Shown here: in pieces, positions 61,801 through 64,000 of the stretch
How positions within the stretch are numbered: position 1 is the stretch's first letter
Layout: every line of letters begins with the position of its first letter
Source: Fasciolopsis buskii
Lineage: Eukaryota; Platyhelminthes; Trematoda; Plagiorchiida; Fasciolidae
DNA: 64,000 bases
Reading direction: 5' to 3'
Assembly: GCA_008360955.1 (NCBI GenBank)
Contig: LUCM01005701.1
Location: 260,886-324,885 of the forward strand
Translations under genes and position numbers: made by a program
Notes under the pieces: generated by a model
Seen by the model: the letters and a program-made list of their open reading frames with translations, nothing else
Databases searched by the model: none
Told to the model about the DNA's origin: nothing

Positions 61801-64000
61801 CTTGAGGACTAGGCACTGCGATTAAAGATAGTGTCAAAATGTTTCTGTCTGTCATAACTATGCATCATTATGGACAGAGAAACCGACTCGGATGAAATTC
61901 GATTCCTCAAGGACGACTTTAAGGCCTGAAGAGAACTTAGAGAATACAAAGAACAACATTATTGGAAATTGGGCAGATATTGTGTTGCCAAATTAATGCA
62001 GAACTCAGATTTTGGAAAAACTTTTAAATGAGGAGATACGTACACCAGGACAAGAGTTTGAAGGTTCTTTTTTGATCACTGGATTGAATTAGGAAGCTGT
62101 TTAGCAATCAACCGCCTTAAGCAAGTCCAATAACTGATGTAAACCTTTGTCAGCATTGGCTAGACATTATGCGGAGCAGATTGCAGAACATCAGAAGAGA
62201 TTATTAGGGCCACGAGCCTTGATTCATCTTAGGTTTTGACCCCATCGCAAATGGCCTCTGGAGTTAGACTGCTCACGATCGGGTGGGTAGTGCCGAAAAG
62301 CAATGATGGATTTAAACGACCAAAATTCAAATTTACTGGATCTTTGATAAATAAATTATTAAGCCTTTGACATCTATATCTGTAAGGGTGTTTTTAAAGG
62401 AGGTGCGACTTAACTGCTTCCCGACAGTAGGTTTAGACAAACGCTCGCGGCTCTGGATGACTGTAAGCCTTTAACGTTTGGATTTGGCGAAAGAGTTTAT
62501 GCCTGCAGACATTTCATGCATTCAAAAGCCTAATCGTAAGTTCGTTGCAGTCACTACTGTACCGGAGATGAAAATCATTTGCTGCGAATACATATATTCT
62601 TTAGGTAAGGGCAAATTTCGTAACAGAAGACCTATTGGTAAACATCTAATATGCCAATTCAGGTCACTCTAGTATAATCAGTCACATTGTATTCCACTTG
62701 TGTGTGAAGAGCGCTACCGCTTTTACGTTTCAGGTCAAGACCCAGAATACAGAGTTTGCTATTATTAAGTGTTCCAATATTGGGAAATACAGCAAAGTTG
62801 CTGACCTCCGCAATGGGGTTACCCGAGCTGCTCTAATTGGCGTTCACTTACTTGTAAAGTTCTAGTTTGTCATCAACTCTAATGGGTAAGGGAATGCTTA
62901 CTCTGGGGACCTAAAGCCTCAGAAATTCCTTAAGAGACTGCTCAAAATCACCGCACAAGAAGTATAGAGAATTTTCAGGGTAGCGCGATATATTTCAATG
63001 AAGATATCGCAAAATGTGCAATCTTAAAAACAGGGCTTCAAGCAGAAGCAACTTTAACAACAAAATAAAAGTCATTACAAATCTGGGCTTGCACTAGTTG
63101 ACTGGGTCACCTCTGTAAGAGTTCAAGCATGCAATAATAGCCAGCTGTCTTGAACCAAATGTTTCGGATGTCAGCTATCACTCCTTATCCATTTTTAGTG
63201 GGCAAAAAGCTGTCGATGGAAAAGCGGGTTAAACTGTCCAGGTGATAAATTCGCTCTCCACATTTAATTTCAAGCCGACTGCATTCATGGCGAGTTAAGA
63301 GATTATGAATCGTTATACTTTCCGAAGAAAAAGCGAAAACCATAGCTTAAACAAAACCAGTATAAATATATTGCTTTCTGCCGAATTACGGATACCCTAC
63401 ATCCTGCCCCGTTATCCGTTGGCTTTGGAGCCCTTTTGCATAGATTGACTTCATCCATTGATTTCAGTAATCTTGACAGACAATAATAAGCTTTAGCTTA
63501 GTCTGATAAGGCCACCTAAATAATTCGATACTGTGGGCACAGTAACGCTTGTTATGGTAGCCCAGGTCAAAAAATGAGTAAAGTGACTTCGCAGTGTCTG
63601 AAATAGGCAGCGCGAATACCAGATATATTTTGTGCAGGAGAAACAAGGCTAATTTTAAAGGACCCGTTGATACTGGGCTGTACCTAACAGTTAAGCATTT
63701 TCGGCCCTTCCAAAGTTCAAAGAAGCAAATACAAAACGGGTGGTCCAGCGATGGCCATACTGCCTGCGAAACAAACCATATCCTGGTGAGAGACCACTAG
63801 GTCTCGTCTGTGAATGAATGCTCGGGCAACGGTCGTGTAAAAGACGTGCAGCACTCAGGTTGTTCTTTTGGGCTCAATTTTTTAAGGCGTTTCTTTCTAT
63901 AGACGGTAGTGTTTCTTCTCCCACCCGGAATAACTTTTCAGCGCAATACCATCCAGAGGATTGACAGTCACTGTCACTAGCACTAAGAAATAAACCAATT
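58838..64000. other. AT-rich stretch without recognised genes
   Basis: Frames of 60-112 codons on both strands, the longest 60429-60767 minus, which includes a low-complexity Tyr/Ile/Lys stretch from an AT tract at 60581-60605. A small GC-rich pocket lies at 61570-61620. No retroelement block, SINE or gene was recognised, and the window ends inside this stretch. Confidence 0.5.

Noticed and set aside
1..64000. CRISPR array, prophage, operon or other prokaryotic system
   Set aside because: No spaced direct repeats, no bacterial gene organisation, and the content is eukaryotic retroelements.

Overview
This window looks like nuclear DNA of a flatworm, most likely a digenean trematode (fluke). 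There are no operons, ribosome-binding sites or long continuous bacterial-type genes. The background is AT-rich. The recognisable content is retrotransposon wreckage of the kinds that fill fluke genomes: a CsRn1-like Ty3/gypsy element, CR1/jockey-like LINEs, RTE-like LINEs, a Penelope-like element with a GIY-YIG-type tail, and tRNA-derived SINE-like repeats. The organism call is an inference from element families and protein similarity recalled from memory; no search was run.

Layout. 1-1145: unassigned. 1146-4475 (-): an almost full-length but dead gypsy gag-pol. 5000-6520 (-), 6790-7275 (+) and 7560-8070 (-): three CR1-like LINE pieces. 8070-10240: unassigned, with some G-rich stretches. 10240-11040 (+): integrase remains of a second gypsy element. 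11040-21300: mostly unassigned, apart from one SINE copy at 14.7 kb and one exon-like segment at 17.4-17.7 kb (-). 21330-22320 (-): Penelope-like ruin. 23130-27010: four RTE-like pieces in alternating orientation. 27-64 kb: AT-rich DNA almost free of recognisable autonomous elements, holding SINE-like repeats at 33.7 and 34.8 kb, an imperfect 131-bp palindrome at 56 kb that shares sequence with the 34.8 kb repeat, small AT microsatellites, and scattered plus-strand segments that look like spliced exons.

No intact gene is demonstrable. The longest open frames (about 130-180 codons) are either element remains or about what chance allows in 64 kb of this composition. Exon-like segments are therefore listed at low confidence. 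The most interesting are two chains on the plus strand whose reading phases fit across canonical GT-AG introns: 50317-50884 with a 44-nt intron, and 54169-55445 with three exons. If real, the right half of the window would be intron-rich gene territory and the left third a retrotransposon graveyard. I saw no tRNA, rRNA, CRISPR, bacterial mobile element or new defence-type system.
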